A stretch of 64,000 nucleotides of DNA from Aquiflexum lacus (GTDB lineage: Bacteria; Bacteroidota; Bacteroidia; Cytophagales; Cyclobacteriaceae): assembly GCF_015476655.1 (NCBI RefSeq), contig NZ_JABFHF010000010.1, positions 124,001 through 188,000 on the forward strand, written 5' to 3'. The position numbers were made by a program, and so were the translations under genes. Positions 1 to 8,764 of the stretch are shown piece by piece; position 1 is the first letter of the stretch, and each line of letters starts with the position of its first letter. Under the pieces are notes generated by a model, which made no database searches, was not told the origin of the DNA, and worked only from the letters and a program-made list of their open reading frames with translations.

Positions 1-656
1 ACCACATATCCAATTTTTTCATTGTTGATTGTGAAAACCGTATCCAAGAAATTTGGATTTTCAGCTAATTCCAAAGTAGTCAAATCGATGTGAGCAATGG
101 CTACAAACTCGTCTGTTGCTTGATCAAAACGGAAAGGAGAAATGGAATGAGGTTCAGACCTTTGGCTTAGCAACTCCTGATAATTTTCCAATGTCAATCT
201 GGCCCCGTTGATTCTGGTAATCATATCACCCCTTTTGAGGCCTGATAGATCTGCAGGACTTCCCTTTTTGATATATGTCACAAAAGCTATGACATTGTTG
301 TTTTGGTTACTTTCTCTTGCGAGTATAATTTCATATCCTGCTTCTTTGGATACACCTTGAAGACTATTAATCAATTCTTGATAATCAGGATAAATAACAG
401 AAAATCTATCCGTCGGCCTAAAAAGAAGGGACTCAAAATATTTTTCCGGTTCAGATTTGATCGCGATTGGAGTACGCATATCCTCCAACCAAAAATATGC
501 CTGATCCATTACATCTTTGATCCAAGTGTTTATTTTGACTTGTGCATCTGGTTCAGGAGGTAAAACTTCCTCTTTGTCCTTGCAGGAAGAAAAATTCAAT
601 AGGGTGAAAGTTAAAAGAAAAATGGTTGGAAATAAGTTTTTATAAGATCGCTTCAT
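1..656 (-). CDS. S41 family (C-terminal processing-type) peptidase lipoprotein, partial
   Basis: The 3' part of the gene lies outside the window; about 218 codons from the ATG at 654-656 are visible. The N-terminus is a lipoprotein signal (hydrophobic stretch ending in FSSC). It is followed by a region typical of Bacteroidota S41 peptidases (YFWLEDM, EKYFESLLF, DRFSVI, then YQELINSLQGVS) and by a PDZ-like segment with KKGSPADLSGLKRGDMI. The catalytic Ser/Lys domain would lie beyond the window edge, so activity cannot be judged. By family it would be an outer-membrane or periplasmic serine protease. It is read away from the ftsE group with 97 bp between them. The family call rests on the N-terminal and PDZ pattern only. 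Confidence 0.75.
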   Translation of the reverse strand, partial: MKRSYKNLFPTIFLLTFTLLNFSSCKDKEEVLPPEPDAQVKINTWIKDVMDQAYFWLEDMRTPIAIKSEPEKYFESLLFRPTDRFSVIYPDYQELINSLQGVSKEAGYEIILARESNQNNNVIAFVTYIKKGSPADLSGLKRGDMITRINGARLTLENYQELLSQRSEPHSISPFRFDQATDEFVAIAHIDLTTLELAENPNFLDTVFTINNEKIGYV

Positions 657-753
657 AATTCTATATTTTAATAATTGAAGTCAGATTTTGACATGAAATA
701 TAAACGAAAAAACAGTAAGTCTGTTTATAAGAGATTAGAAAAATAATAGCACC

Positions 754-1464
754 TCAATAGGAAGTGTTTATGGTAATGTCGGATGTTTTGCTATCAAGCA
801 GCTGACCCTTCTCGCATTTGAGTACCCTGTATGGATATTTCCGAAGAAGGTCATGATTGTGGGTAGCCATTAATATGGCAGTTCCCTCATTATTAATTTC
901 CTGAAAAAGTTTAAAAATCCCATCTGCTACATCAGGGTCTAAATTTCCTGTTGGTTCATCGGCCAAAAGAATAGTGGGATTATTGATCAATGCCCGGGCA
1001 ATGACGACCCGCTGTTGCTCACCCCCTGAAAGTTGGTGTGGCATCTTGGTGGCAGCGTCTCCCAACCCGACTTTCAACAAAACTTCAACCATCCTGTTTT
1101 TCATTTTCGTTTTGTCTTTCCAACCGGTGGCTTTCATGACGAAGAAGAGGTTTTCAGCAACAGTCCTATCCGGGAAAAGTTGAAAATCCTGAAATACAAT
1201 GCCTAATTTTCTTCGAAGATAAGGTACTTCCTTTTTTTTGATCTTTTCAAGATGAAAACCTACAATTTCTCCATGTCCCATTTTGAAAGGAAGGTCGGCA
1301 TATAAGGTTTTGAGGAGGGAGCTTTTTCCACTTCCAGTTCTTCCAATAAGAAAAACAAACTCGTCTTTGTCAATCGTGAAATTAACATCCTCTAATACCG
1401 CTGTCAGTCCCTGAAAAATAAAGGCGTCAGCAACTACGATAATTGGTTCTCCTCCGATCTGCAT
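754..1464 (-). CDS. ftsE: FtsE-like ABC transporter ATP-binding protein
   Basis: A 236-residue ABC ATPase with all hallmarks: Walker A GRTGSGKS at residues 41-48, Q-loop near 91, signature LSGGEQQR at 145-152, Walker B ILLADE at 165-170, and a switch His in ATHNHD. Length and the [12 protein letters not shown] and DEPTGNLD signatures fit FtsE, the cytoplasmic ATPase that works with FtsX to control peptidoglycan hydrolases at the septum. No FtsX is adjacent, which is common in Bacteroidota where ftsX is often elsewhere. The start lies 1 bp after the stop of the upstream 67-residue gene, so the two are probably co-transcribed. A related LolD/MacB-type ATPase is the main alternative. Confidence 0.85.
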   Translation of the reverse strand: MQIGGEPIIVVADAFIFQGLTAVLEDVNFTIDKDEFVFLIGRTGSGKSSLLKTLYADLPFKMGHGEIVGFHLEKIKKKEVPYLRRKLGIVFQDFQLFPDRTVAENLFFVMKATGWKDKTKMKNRMVEVLLKVGLGDAATKMPHQLSGGEQQRVVIARALINNPTILLADEPTGNLDPDVADGIFKLFQEINNEGTAILMATHNHDLLRKYPYRVLKCEKGQLLDSKTSDITINTSY

Positions 1465-1465
1465 G

Positions 1466-1669
1466 TTACAATTCTAGCTTTTGAAGTTTTCCGAAAGGTA
1501 ATTGATCGATCAAAGCCTTTAAAGCTTCTTCTTTCCCTTCCAAACCAAATTTCTCTATGTTTTTCATGGGTCTATCAGCCCTGAAATAGGATACCAATAC
1601 GAAATTTTCATCTCTGATTTGGATGTAGTCTGGTATTTTGGCTTTTCCTTTTACTTTGATGATATACAT
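1466..1669 (-). CDS. Small conserved-looking protein upstream of ftsE
   Basis: A 67-residue acidic/basic mixed protein without signal peptide or membrane segment. It begins MYIIKVKGKAKIPDY and contains a FVLVSYFRADRP strand-rich stretch and a C-terminal helix (KEEALKALIDQLPFG). I do not recognise the family. It is translationally close-coupled to ftsE (1 bp gap), which suggests a shared transcript and perhaps a linked role. The codon usage matches its neighbours and the ATG is preceded by an A-rich stretch, so it looks like a real gene. Function unknown. Confidence 0.7.
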   Translation of the reverse strand: MYIIKVKGKAKIPDYIQIRDENFVLVSYFRADRPMKNIEKFGLEGKEEALKALIDQLPFGKLQKLEL

Positions 1670-1801
1670 GGGAAAAAGTTTTTTGAAGGTTAGTTGACTT
1701 TTAGATGTATTACATTAAAAATCACGCATTGTTTACAAATACAACGAAGCAAGAGGTCTGTGAAGTACTTCAGTGATCTCTTGCTTCTGATTAATTATAG
1801 A

Positions 1802-2461
1802 TTATTTGCCTGCTGCTTTGGCATGATCTGCAAGAAAAGTTGCTAATCCAGAATCCGTCAATGGATGTTTTAAAAGCCCTGTGATAACTTTCAATGGGCA
1901 TGTCACTACATCGGCCCCAACTTCAGCGCATTTGATCAAATGCATGGAATGTCTAACCGATGCAGCTAATACTTGGGTAGCGAACCCATAATTTGCATAA
2001 ATATTTACGATCTGTTCAATAAGGTCTATGCCGTCAAATGAGATATCATCCAACCTTCCGACAAATGGTGAAACGAACGAGGCACCGGCTTTTGCAGCCA
2101 AAATTGCCTGTCCAGCTGAAAAAATCAAGGTACAATTGGTCCTTATGCCTTCATTGTGAAAATATTTGATGGCCTTAACACCGTCTTTGATCATTGGGAT
2201 TTTCACCACGATCTTGTTGTCGATTTTGGCAAGTTCTTTACCTTCTTTGATCATGGACTCATAGTCTGTTGCAATTACTTCTGCACTGACATTGTCATCA
2301 ACGATATCGCAGATCGCTTTATAATGCGCCATGACATTGGCTTCTCCACTGATGCCTTCTTTGGCCATTAGGGAAGGATTGGTCGTTACACCATCCAAAA
2401 CACCAAGGTCATAGGCTTCTTTGATTTCGTTGAGGTTTGCGGTGTCGATAAAGAATTTCAT
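1802..2461 (-). CDS. fsa: Fructose-6-phosphate aldolase / transaldolase-like
   Basis: A 219-residue protein of the small transaldolase (TalC/MipB/FSA) family. It starts [13 protein letters not shown], carries the TTNPS motif at residues 26-30, and has the Schiff-base lysine K87 in IVVKIPM. Length is that of the short FSA-type enzymes rather than the classical transaldolase of over 300 residues. By family it cleaves or forms fructose 6-phosphate from dihydroxyacetone and glyceraldehyde 3-phosphate, or acts as transaldolase in the pentose phosphate pathway; sequence alone does not separate the two. It is cytoplasmic. It stands alone, with 132 bp to the next gene downstream. Confidence 0.88.
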   Translation of the reverse strand: MKFFIDTANLNEIKEAYDLGVLDGVTTNPSLMAKEGISGEANVMAHYKAICDIVDDNVSAEVIATDYESMIKEGKELAKIDNKIVVKIPMIKDGVKAIKYFHNEGIRTNCTLIFSAGQAILAAKAGASFVSPFVGRLDDISFDGIDLIEQIVNIYANYGFATQVLAASVRHSMHLIKCAEVGADVVTCPLKVITGLLKHPLTDSGLATFLADHAKAAGK

Positions 2462-2901
2462 TTTTTAGGATTTATGGTTTAAGATGTTGACAAAGTTAAA
2501 TGAATAAAGGGGAATAGGAAGGTTTTGAAATTGTAAAATTACAAAATTGGAAAACTGAATAAATTATTCAAGAATAAGTTGATAAAATACGTGTTACATG
2601 GTTCATATAATTGAAAAAACGAAAATAAATCACCAAATATTTAAAAAATTTCATCTACCACTTTGGATTTAGGTTCTTTAGAAAGAAAAGAAATCTTTGA
2701 AAATATCGATTAAATCTATTGTTATTTTGTGTTGTTTGAGGTGCTAGTGTTAATCAACAAAGAAAAAATCCGTATTAAATTTTGAAAAAAAAAAATAGAT
2801 TTAGTTTAGAGTCCAAGCTTTTTATGTCGACTATAATTGTTTGTAGGTTATGGAACAGCCTGCCACTTTGGGAATTGTTTCGCAACTTTAATTTTATAAA
2901 A
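2462..2901. other. Intergenic gap, no gene seen
   Basis: About 440 bp of AT-rich DNA between the divergent fsa gene and the small secreted peptide. Start and stop codons scatter without a convincing frame. An in-frame extension of the peptide gene back to 2782 has no signal-like or conserved character. No clear TAnnTTTG promoter element or hairpin was found; it must hold the promoters of both divergent genes. Confidence 0.5.
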
Positions 2902-3111
2902 ATGAAAAAGTTTATTTTGAGTTTAGCATTTGGAGTTGTGGCATTTGGATTTTTATCAATGAATCCTACAAATAAAGCCTTAGCCCAAGGAGTTGAGTTA
3001 GGGCATTGGGTTGACGTGTATTGGGGGAGTCCTGTACCCATATTTCAAATCTGTGCTGGAGGAGGAAGTGTTTGTATTCATGGTGATTTTAGACCTCCAG
3101 GTGAGTATTAA
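2902..3111 (+). CDS. NVEALA-like small secreted peptide
   Basis: I chose the ATG at 2902, which gives a 69-residue protein with a clear Sec signal (MKKFILSLAFGVVAFGF) and a likely cleavage after NKALA at residue 28. An upstream in-frame start at 2782 would bury this signal. The mature peptide is about 41 residues with two cysteines (FQICAGGGSVCIHGD). The architecture (signal, ALA motif, short Cys-containing tail) and its position before a beta-propeller-type lipoprotein resemble the Bacteroidota NVEALA peptides, whose function is unknown. A terminator follows directly, supporting a discrete small gene. Family assignment is by resemblance and context. Confidence 0.6.
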   Translation: MKKFILSLAFGVVAFGFLSMNPTNKALAQGVELGHWVDVYWGSPVPIFQICAGGGSVCIHGDFRPPGEY

Positions 3112-3121
3112 TTAAATTTAC

Positions 3122-3154
3122 GTGGTTGCCATTATTACAGGCAACCACTTTTTT
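3122..3154 (+). terminator. Intrinsic terminator after the NVEALA-like peptide
   Basis: Perfect 9-bp stem GTGGTTGCC / GGCAACCAC (3122-3130 and 3140-3148) with a 9-nt loop, followed by six T residues. It lies 10 bp after the peptide stop and 22 bp before the next start codon, so it may be a full stop or a partial read-through point that sets the peptide-to-lipoprotein ratio. Confidence 0.88.
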
Positions 3155-3176
3155 GTGAATTTCTTCAAATAGAACT

Positions 3177-4334
3177 ATGAAAAAAATTATATTTATTTTT
3201 TTTCTTTTTGCTTTTTCTTGCGAAAAGAAAAATGATGTTAAAAATTATAAATCTAAATTCGATGGAAAAGAGATTATCCTATCAAAAGAATTGTCAATTT
3301 CTACAATTCCTCCAATTTCATCTTCTTACCAAATCCATACCATTTTTAATGATTCTCTTTTTTTTGGACTTAACCCATATTTAAACCATAACTCAATTTC
3401 TGTTTTTGATATAAAAAACGAAACTTTTGTCAAAAATCTTGTGATTGATTCAAACTTGTTCAAATCGGACATTATGAATCTACATGTCCACAATCCGGAT
3501 AGTTTATTTTTTTACTCTTATGAAACTAAAAATGTTTATTTAATTGATTTTGAAGGTAATCAAATAAATCACTGGAATTTAGATACCGTATCGGGTAAAA
3601 AATACCCCGGAAAAAATGGTTTTTTTTTTCCGTTCAATGCTTATAATAAATTCAGCTATCTTGAATCCGATAAAATTTTAATTATGCCAATTGCAGACAA
3701 TTATTTTTACAGTGAAGAAGGAGATTCAAATTTGCCTAAATTGGTAATATTTGATATTGAAAAAAATTCAATTACTGATTTTATAGCTCCTCCTTTTGGG
3801 AGATTAAAAAACAGAAAAAAATTGTTTTACCCTAATGATGTTATTAATCCCCAAATCGTGGTGTTGAAAGGTAGTATTTATGTTTCATATCCTTTTGATG
3901 ATGAAATTGCAGTTTTTGATATAGGGACTGGTAAGTTAATTAAATCAATGAACCCGTTAGTAAATAATGAACTCCCATTATTTGAGCCTAAAGACAGTGA
4001 GTTCATGTCAATGCGTGAGAAATCATGGAGCTTTAGGGTGGAAATGCCATTTTTTGAAAACCTTTCTTACCACAAAGAAACTGGTCTTTTTTCAAGAGTT
4101 TATCACTATCCTTATAGCCAAGAATTGGATACTGAAAAAACATATCTTAGGAAAAGCAGTATAGTCTTTTTTGATAAAAACTTAGATTTCGTAGGAAAAA
4201 CTGATTTTGAAAATGGTGAAATTGGTGTATTCCGAAATAGCAGTTTGAAAGATGGATATCTCAGTGGGGAGAGTGATTACCTAGTGGTGTCAGAGGATAA
4301 ATTAGTTCATAATAAAGTATATAAATTTCAATGA
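3177..4334 (+). CDS. DUF4221-like (six-bladed beta-propeller type) lipoprotein
   Basis: A 385-residue protein with a short lipoprotein signal (FFLFAFSCEKKN, Cys near residue 15) and then an all-beta sequence with repeated strand pairs such as SISVFDIKNETFV, VYLIDFEGNQI, LVIFDIEKNSITDF and EIAVFDIGTGKLI. The recurring xVFDI-x-TGK spacing suggests propeller blades. Size, lipobox and the upstream NVEALA-like gene match DUF4221/6-bladed beta-propeller proteins of Bacteroidota, which are cell-surface or periplasmic and of unknown role. Its last four bases overlap the start of the next gene (ATGA), indicating coupled translation. The region is very AT-rich with homopolymer T runs. Confidence 0.65.
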   Translation: MKKIIFIFFLFAFSCEKKNDVKNYKSKFDGKEIILSKELSISTIPPISSSYQIHTIFNDSLFFGLNPYLNHNSISVFDIKNETFVKNLVIDSNLFKSDIMNLHVHNPDSLFFYSYETKNVYLIDFEGNQINHWNLDTVSGKKYPGKNGFFFPFNAYNKFSYLESDKILIMPIADNYFYSEEGDSNLPKLVIFDIEKNSITDFIAPPFGRLKNRKKLFYPNDVINPQIVVLKGSIYVSYPFDDEIAVFDIGTGKLIKSMNPLVNNELPLFEPKDSEFMSMREKSWSFRVEMPFFENLSYHKETGLFSRVYHYPYSQELDTEKTYLRKSSIVFFDKNLDFVGKTDFENGEIGVFRNSSLKDGYLSGESDYLVVSEDKLVHNKVYKFQ

Positions 4335-4729
4335 ATATGAAAGTATTGGTACTTATCGGAATAATTTGGGGTATAGCATTTGAGGCACCTTCCCAAAAAC
4401 TGGAAATCAGAAACTTTTCCATAACACCTGAAGTATTGGAAAAAGGAAGTAAAGTATTGATTGCGTTCGAAGTTTATAATCCTGGACCTGTTGATCTTCC
4501 CAAAGATTCTTTTAAAATGGAAGTAAAAACAAATGGAAAATTGGTTTCATTGGATGATGATACAAACCCGCTCAAAAGTAAGTCTAAGCAAATGTATAGT
4601 AAAGAGAGAGGGAAATACCATTACCTAGTATCGGATGAGAAAGAATTGATTGTCGAAATAATCCTTTCTCCTAAAAACAACTTAGTAACTAAATCCGAAT
4701 TGAAGAAAATTTTTCAAATTTCTCAGTAA
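4331..4729 (+). CDS. Secreted CARDB-like immunoglobulin-fold protein
   Basis: A 132-residue protein with a signal peptide (MNMKVLVLIGIIWGIAFEAPS) and a single beta-sandwich-like domain. The segment IRNFSITPEVLEKGSKVLI followed by FEVYNPGPVDLP has the pattern of CARDB/DUF11-type domains that often occur on secreted proteins. It overlaps the upstream lipoprotein gene by 4 bp and is surely in its operon, suggesting the two products act together at the envelope. No enzyme motif is visible. The second Met (residue 3) is an equally possible start. Confidence 0.65.
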   Translation: MNMKVLVLIGIIWGIAFEAPSQKLEIRNFSITPEVLEKGSKVLIAFEVYNPGPVDLPKDSFKMEVKTNGKLVSLDDDTNPLKSKSKQMYSKERGKYHYLVSDEKELIVEIILSPKNNLVTKSELKKIFQISQ

Positions 4730-4823
4730 ATTTTTTACCAGACCTTTGGAAGAGATTTTTAGTTATTAAAATCTTGCTTTAGACATTTAAATGTCAGATA
4801 ATAAAGTTTGTATTTTACTTTAA

Positions 4824-4911
4824 AAAAAGAAGCGGCATCGCACCGCTACGACCGCCTACCCTTGCTTCCTTCCGGACCTGGGGGATTTAGCAGGAGCTGG
4901 TCGTGCCGCTA
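4824..4911 (-). ncRNA. ffs: Signal recognition particle RNA, bacterial small type (4.5S)
   Basis: On the minus strand the sequence contains the nearly invariant SRP core CAGGTCCGGAAGGAAGCA (asymmetric bulge plus GGAA tetraloop). The flanks are complementary: AGCGGCA near 4904-4910 pairs with TGCCGCT near 4831-4837. The 3' end runs into a T-rich stretch (4821-4829), giving a built-in terminator. Total length about 85-90 nt fits the small eubacterial SRP RNA that binds Ffh for co-translational membrane targeting. The exact ends are inferred from the terminal helix and from the promoter just upstream. Confidence 0.95.
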
Positions 4912-4916
4912 GGCAG

Positions 4917-4947
4917 CAAAGGTATATCAAAAATCAGCCTTTGCAAA
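4917..4947 (-). promoter_or_regulatory. Bacteroidota-type promoter of the SRP RNA gene
   Basis: On the minus strand a TTTG (-33 element, plus positions 4944-4947) is separated by exactly 19 bp from TACCTTTG (-7 element TAnnTTTG, positions 4917-4924). The predicted start falls about 6 nt on, at the first base of the SRP terminal helix. This matches the primary sigma factor consensus of Bacteroides and Flavobacterium. Confidence 0.85.
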
Positions 4948-5052
4948 CGAAAAAAGCCAAAATAGAGCAAATATCTTGTAAATGTCTCTAATTCAAGTTG
5001 TAATACGTGGCAAAGTTTTTGTTACTATTTAAGTAATAAATAAAATAAAATT

Positions 5053-5355
5053 ATGAAAAAATTTCTGATTATAGTTTCAACGGTCTTTTTATTAGGTTCA
5101 TGCTCAATCTTCGGTCCCGTTCCTGAGTTTTCTCAAGGTATGACTGAAAGGAAATTTTTAAGGCAGAACAAAGAAGCTGTACTAAGCGCACTTGATGGAA
5201 CTTCCAAAACTTATCGAGTCAATAGAGGGGAGAATTTTTATGTATTGGCCACTTTTGAAGATGGCAAGTTGATCAAATTGGAAGAACGTGAAACTTTTCC
5301 GGCATGGATGGATAATAGACCTGTAGAAAGTGATGGATTCAGGATGAATTTTTAA
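5053..5355 (+). CDS. Small lipoprotein of unknown function
   Basis: A 100-residue protein with a lipoprotein signal peptide ending in LLGSCSIFG (Cys 17). The mature part has a helical segment (MTERKFLRQNKEAVLSAL) and then a small beta-rich domain with YRVNRGENFYVLATFEDGKL, somewhat like SmpA/BamE-type folds, though I cannot confirm this. It is monocistronic: an AT-rich leader precedes it and a strong terminator follows within 30 bp. Function unknown. Confidence 0.75.
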   Translation: MKKFLIIVSTVFLLGSCSIFGPVPEFSQGMTERKFLRQNKEAVLSALDGTSKTYRVNRGENFYVLATFEDGKLIKLEERETFPAWMDNRPVESDGFRMNF

Positions 5356-5379
5356 TTGTAAATTTGATTTAGGCTTATA

Positions 5380-5412
5380 AAAATCCGGTATTTCGAAATA
5401 CCGGATTTTTTT
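5380..5412 (+). terminator. Intrinsic terminator
   Basis: A perfect palindrome: AATCCGGTATTTC pairs with GAAATACCGGATT and is followed by a T run. It closes the small lipoprotein gene and insulates the polysaccharide locus that begins about 110 bp downstream. A-rich flank on the other side makes it potentially bidirectional. Confidence 0.9.
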
Positions 5413-5517
5413 AAATCAATCATTGTAATCACCAATGGAAAATTGTCCTTGTCAATAATAAATTTATTTCGCTAAGTTTACGAAGTTCATGTAACAACAT
5501 TAGCCCAATTTTATGCC

Positions 5518-6333
5518 ATGAGGAAATTCATTTCCTACATTCATCTCGCTTTAATACCCATTATCGGTCTTTCTTGTATTCCCAATAAAAAGGTCATTTA
5601 CTATCAAAATCTTGAGGGAAACCAAGTAATTGCTGATGGGGAACTGATTTCTTATGAGTTGCCTGAATATAGGCTACAGTTCAATGATATCATTGATATT
5701 CAGATACAGACCGTCGAGGATATTTTAGAAAAAGGATTCTCTTCAAAAATTCAAAGCGAAAACAATAATGCAATTTTCGGTCAAATAGCTCAGTCAGGTG
5801 GCGATGTTTATTATATGGCTGGTTATACTGTTGATAAGCAAGGTTTTATCAAAATGCCACTTTTAGGAGAATTGAAGGTCAACGACCTGACCTTGGAGGA
5901 GGTACGTCTATTGGTGGAAGGTGAGATTACAAAATATGTTACCTCGGAGATTTTTGTCAGGGTAAAGTTGGGAGGAATCCGATTTTCTTCTTTGGGTGAA
6001 TTTAGAAGACCCGGTAAGTATGTCGTACTTCAAGATAGATTGACCATATTTGAAGCCATTGCACAAGCCGGAGATCTCACCGCCGTTGCAAAAAGAGACG
6101 AGATCTTATTGGTAAGGCAATACCCTGAAGGCACAAGGCTTCACAGAATCAATCTCAATGACAGACAGATCGTAAGGACTCCCTTTTACTTTATACAGCC
6201 CAATGACCAAATTTATGCAGAACCAATGAAGGTCAGGCAAATTGGGGCCAGCGATAATTCAGCACAATCTGTAGCGCTGATAATTTCCTCTATCACAGCG
6301 GCCACTTTGATTTTAAGCATTATTTTAAGGTAG
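5518..6333 (+). CDS. Wza-like polysaccharide export lipoprotein
   Basis: A 271-residue outer-membrane polysaccharide export protein. It has a lipoprotein signal (IIGLSC, Cys 20), the Poly_export signature YRLQFNDIIDIQIQ near residue 60, an SLBB-type segment (SLGEFRRPGKYVVLQDRLTI near 160-180, with EAIAQAGDL), and a single C-terminal hydrophobic helix (ALIISSITAATLILSIIL), as in Bacteroidota Wza homologues. By family it forms the export channel spanning periplasm and outer membrane. It lies 1 bp upstream of the Wzc gene, the standard wza-wzc pair. A possible promoter (TAAGTTTA near 5484) is weak. Confidence 0.9.
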   Translation: MRKFISYIHLALIPIIGLSCIPNKKVIYYQNLEGNQVIADGELISYELPEYRLQFNDIIDIQIQTVEDILEKGFSSKIQSENNNAIFGQIAQSGGDVYYMAGYTVDKQGFIKMPLLGELKVNDLTLEEVRLLVEGEITKYVTSEIFVRVKLGGIRFSSLGEFRRPGKYVVLQDRLTIFEAIAQAGDLTAVAKRDEILLVRQYPEGTRLHRINLNDRQIVRTPFYFIQPNDQIYAEPMKVRQIGASDNSAQSVALIISSITAATLILSIILR

Positions 6334-6334
6334 T

Positions 6335-8764
6335 ATGAATTCAAATAACCCATATCCTCTTTTTAATGATCCATTCTTACCTCCCCATGAGGATGATGTA
6401 GAGTTAAAAGTGGTATTGTTCAATTACCTTAAGTATTGGCCTTTTATTTTATTATGTTCCTTGATTTGTCTTTTCGGAGCCTTTCTGTTCAATAAATACG
6501 CTACTCCCATTTACAAAGTGGAATCTTCAGTAATTGTTGCAGATGAACCGCAGGCTTTAGGGGCTGACTTATTTGATGCAGTGGGTCTTTTACCCATCAA
6601 AACCAATGTAGAAAATGAGATTGGAATTCTGAAGTCCTACTCATTGGCTGAGGAGGCAATTTCCGCATTGGGGCTTGATGTATTTTATTTTGAGGAAGAT
6701 TTTTTTATCAGTAAACAAGTTTATTCAAGCCCATTAATTTACGTGGATGTGGATTGGGGTCATTATCAGGCAGTATCAGGCCATATAAGCATTGATGTGA
6801 TCGACGATGGTCAATTTGAAATAGATTGGGAAGAAAGTGAATATGAGATTTTCAATCCTTTGGATCCTTTTTATAAGACATTGAGAGAGGTACTCCCTGA
6901 TTTTAGATCCTCATATATGTTTGGTGAATATATTGAAAATGAAATCCTGAGGATTAAAGTTGATAACAAATCAGCTAAGAAAGGCGATAAAATCCTTATT
7001 CAATTGATGGATACGCCTTCGCTGTCACTTTTCCTAAGGGAAAAAATCAATGTGACTCCGATCAATAAACAAGCTTCTATTTTGAGTGTCTCTTTGGAAA
7101 CACCTGTTAGAAAATTGGGTGAAGAATACCTCAATATGTTGATGGAGGTCTATTTACAAAGAGAATTGAAAGAGAAGAATAGGGCTGCTGAGAATACCAT
7201 TCGGTTTATCGAGGATCAACTGAGTGGTATTTCTGATTCGTTGGCCTTTTTTGAAGGAAATTTGGAAAGGTATAGATCAGAAAATAGAACATTTAACCTC
7301 AGTCAGGAAGGTACGCAGATTTTCAGCCGATTGCAGGAATTGGAAAAGGATAAATCCTTAGCTGAAATCAATCTGAAATATTTTCAGAGTTTGCAGAATT
7401 ATATTACCAATGACAATGTACAAGACCTGATGGCGCCATCCATATCAGGAAGTACAGATCCTTTATTACAGAATTTGGTGGTTACATTGAGTGAACTTCA
7501 AGCAGAGAAATCAAGGTTGTCCTATAATTTTTCAGATCAGGCTCCGGCTATGAGGGAGATCAATAATCAAATCAGAAATACCAAAAAGGCTTTGCAGGAA
7601 AATGTTACTTCTTTTATCCAAAACACCAATACTTTCCTGACTGAAATTAATGCCCAGATCAGAAGGGTTGAGAGAGAAATAAATGTCTTACCAGAAACAG
7701 AAAGGAGACTGCTGGGGATTCAGAGGAAGTTTACTGTCAATGAAAACATCTATTTATACCTCCTTCAGAAAAGGGCTGAGTCAGAAATTACAAGGGCTTC
7801 CAATATGCCCAAAAATGCAATTCTAGATTTTGCCAGGGCAGGTCAAAAACCTGTTTTCCCAAGAAAGATCATCAACCTGATCATTGGATTTTTCATTGGA
7901 ATGTTTTTTTCAATTGGATATATTACCATTAGGGATTTTTTAAATACTAAGATTGAAGATCCCAAGGAACTGGAAAAGCAAATTAAAACACCTTTGATCG
8001 GGATGATAGGTAGAAATCATGGCAATGACCCCAAGCCTGTATTACATAATCCCAGGTCTTCTGTAACTGAATCATTTAGAAATATTAGGGCTGACATGTC
8101 GTATTTGAGCCCTAGCAAAGATCATTTGACCATACTTTTCACCTCTAGTATTTCTGGTGAGGGCAAGACTTTTGCTTCCATCAATATGGCCTCAGTGTAT
8201 TCTCTATTGGGGAAAAAGACAATATTGATAGGGCTTGATCTCAGAAAGCCCAAAATTGCTGAAGAGTTTGGATTTAGTAATGATATTGGGATTAGTTCTT
8301 GTTTGAGTAAAGGAATGCCATGGAAAGAGGTCATCAAACATACTAAATACGATAACCTTGATGTTATTCTATCCGGGCCTGTCCCACCTAATCCTGCTGA
8401 ATTACTGTTGCAGGATAAGTTTTCGCAGATCATGTCCGAAATAAAAGAGGAATATGATGTGGTAATTTTGGATTGCCCACCGGCAGGACTTGTTTCAGAG
8501 ACCAAAGAATTGTTTAACTATTCCGATGTGAATTTTTATATTTTCCGTCAGGGCTTCTCCCATAAAAGCAATATTCAAGTACTCAACAACCTCATTGAAA
8601 AAGGAGGAGTCAACAAGGTCTATGCCTTACTCAATGACGTGCATATAGACAAAGGATATGGTTTTGGATATGGTTATGGCTACGGATATGGTTATTCCAG
8701 TCATTATGGGTACCATGACGAAATCCAATTACCTTGGTGGAAAAGGGCATTGAGGAGAAGGTGA
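6335..8764 (+). CDS. Wzc-like chain-length regulator with BY-kinase domain
   Basis: An 809-residue inner-membrane protein. The order is a Wzz domain with a first membrane helix (PFILLCSLICLFGAFLF, about 36-52), a long periplasmic coiled-coil part (about 270-470), a GNVR-like segment and a second helix (LIIGFFIGMFFSIGYI), then a cytoplasmic bacterial tyrosine kinase. The kinase has Walker A SGEGKT at 607-612, Walker A' LIGLDLRKPK, and Walker B VVILDCPP. The C-terminus ends in a Gly-Tyr tract with eight tyrosines (about 773-792), the autophosphorylation cluster. With Wza it controls polymerisation and export of capsule or exopolysaccharide. The gene is unfused, unlike Gram-positive CapA/CapB pairs. 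Confidence 0.93.
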   Translation: MNSNNPYPLFNDPFLPPHEDDVELKVVLFNYLKYWPFILLCSLICLFGAFLFNKYATPIYKVESSVIVADEPQALGADLFDAVGLLPIKTNVENEIGILKSYSLAEEAISALGLDVFYFEEDFFISKQVYSSPLIYVDVDWGHYQAVSGHISIDVIDDGQFEIDWEESEYEIFNPLDPFYKTLREVLPDFRSSYMFGEYIENEILRIKVDNKSAKKGDKILIQLMDTPSLSLFLREKINVTPINKQASILSVSLETPVRKLGEEYLNMLMEVYLQRELKEKNRAAENTIRFIEDQLSGISDSLAFFEGNLERYRSENRTFNLSQEGTQIFSRLQELEKDKSLAEINLKYFQSLQNYITNDNVQDLMAPSISGSTDPLLQNLVVTLSELQAEKSRLSYNFSDQAPAMREINNQIRNTKKALQENVTSFIQNTNTFLTEINAQIRRVEREINVLPETERRLLGIQRKFTVNENIYLYLLQKRAESEITRASNMPKNAILDFARAGQKPVFPRKIINLIIGFFIGMFFSIGYITIRDFLNTKIEDPKELEKQIKTPLIGMIGRNHGNDPKPVLHNPRSSVTESFRNIRADMSYLSPSKDHLTILFTSSISGEGKTFASINMASVYSLLGKKTILIGLDLRKPKIAEEFGFSNDIGISSCLSKGMPWKEVIKHTKYDNLDVILSGPVPPNPAELLLQDKFSQIMSEIKEEYDVVILDCPPAGLVSETKELFNYSDVNFYIFRQGFSHKSNIQVLNNLIEKGGVNKVYALLNDVHIDKGYGFGYGYGYGYGYSSHYGYHDEIQLPWWKRALRRR

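Noticed and set aside
2782-2901. Upstream in-frame extension of the NVEALA-like peptide
   Set aside because: It would hide the signal peptide. The first 40 residues look non-coding.
4824-4911. tRNA or tmRNA instead of SRP RNA
   Set aside because: No cloverleaf or CCA; the GGTCCGGAAGGAAGCA core is specific for SRP RNA.
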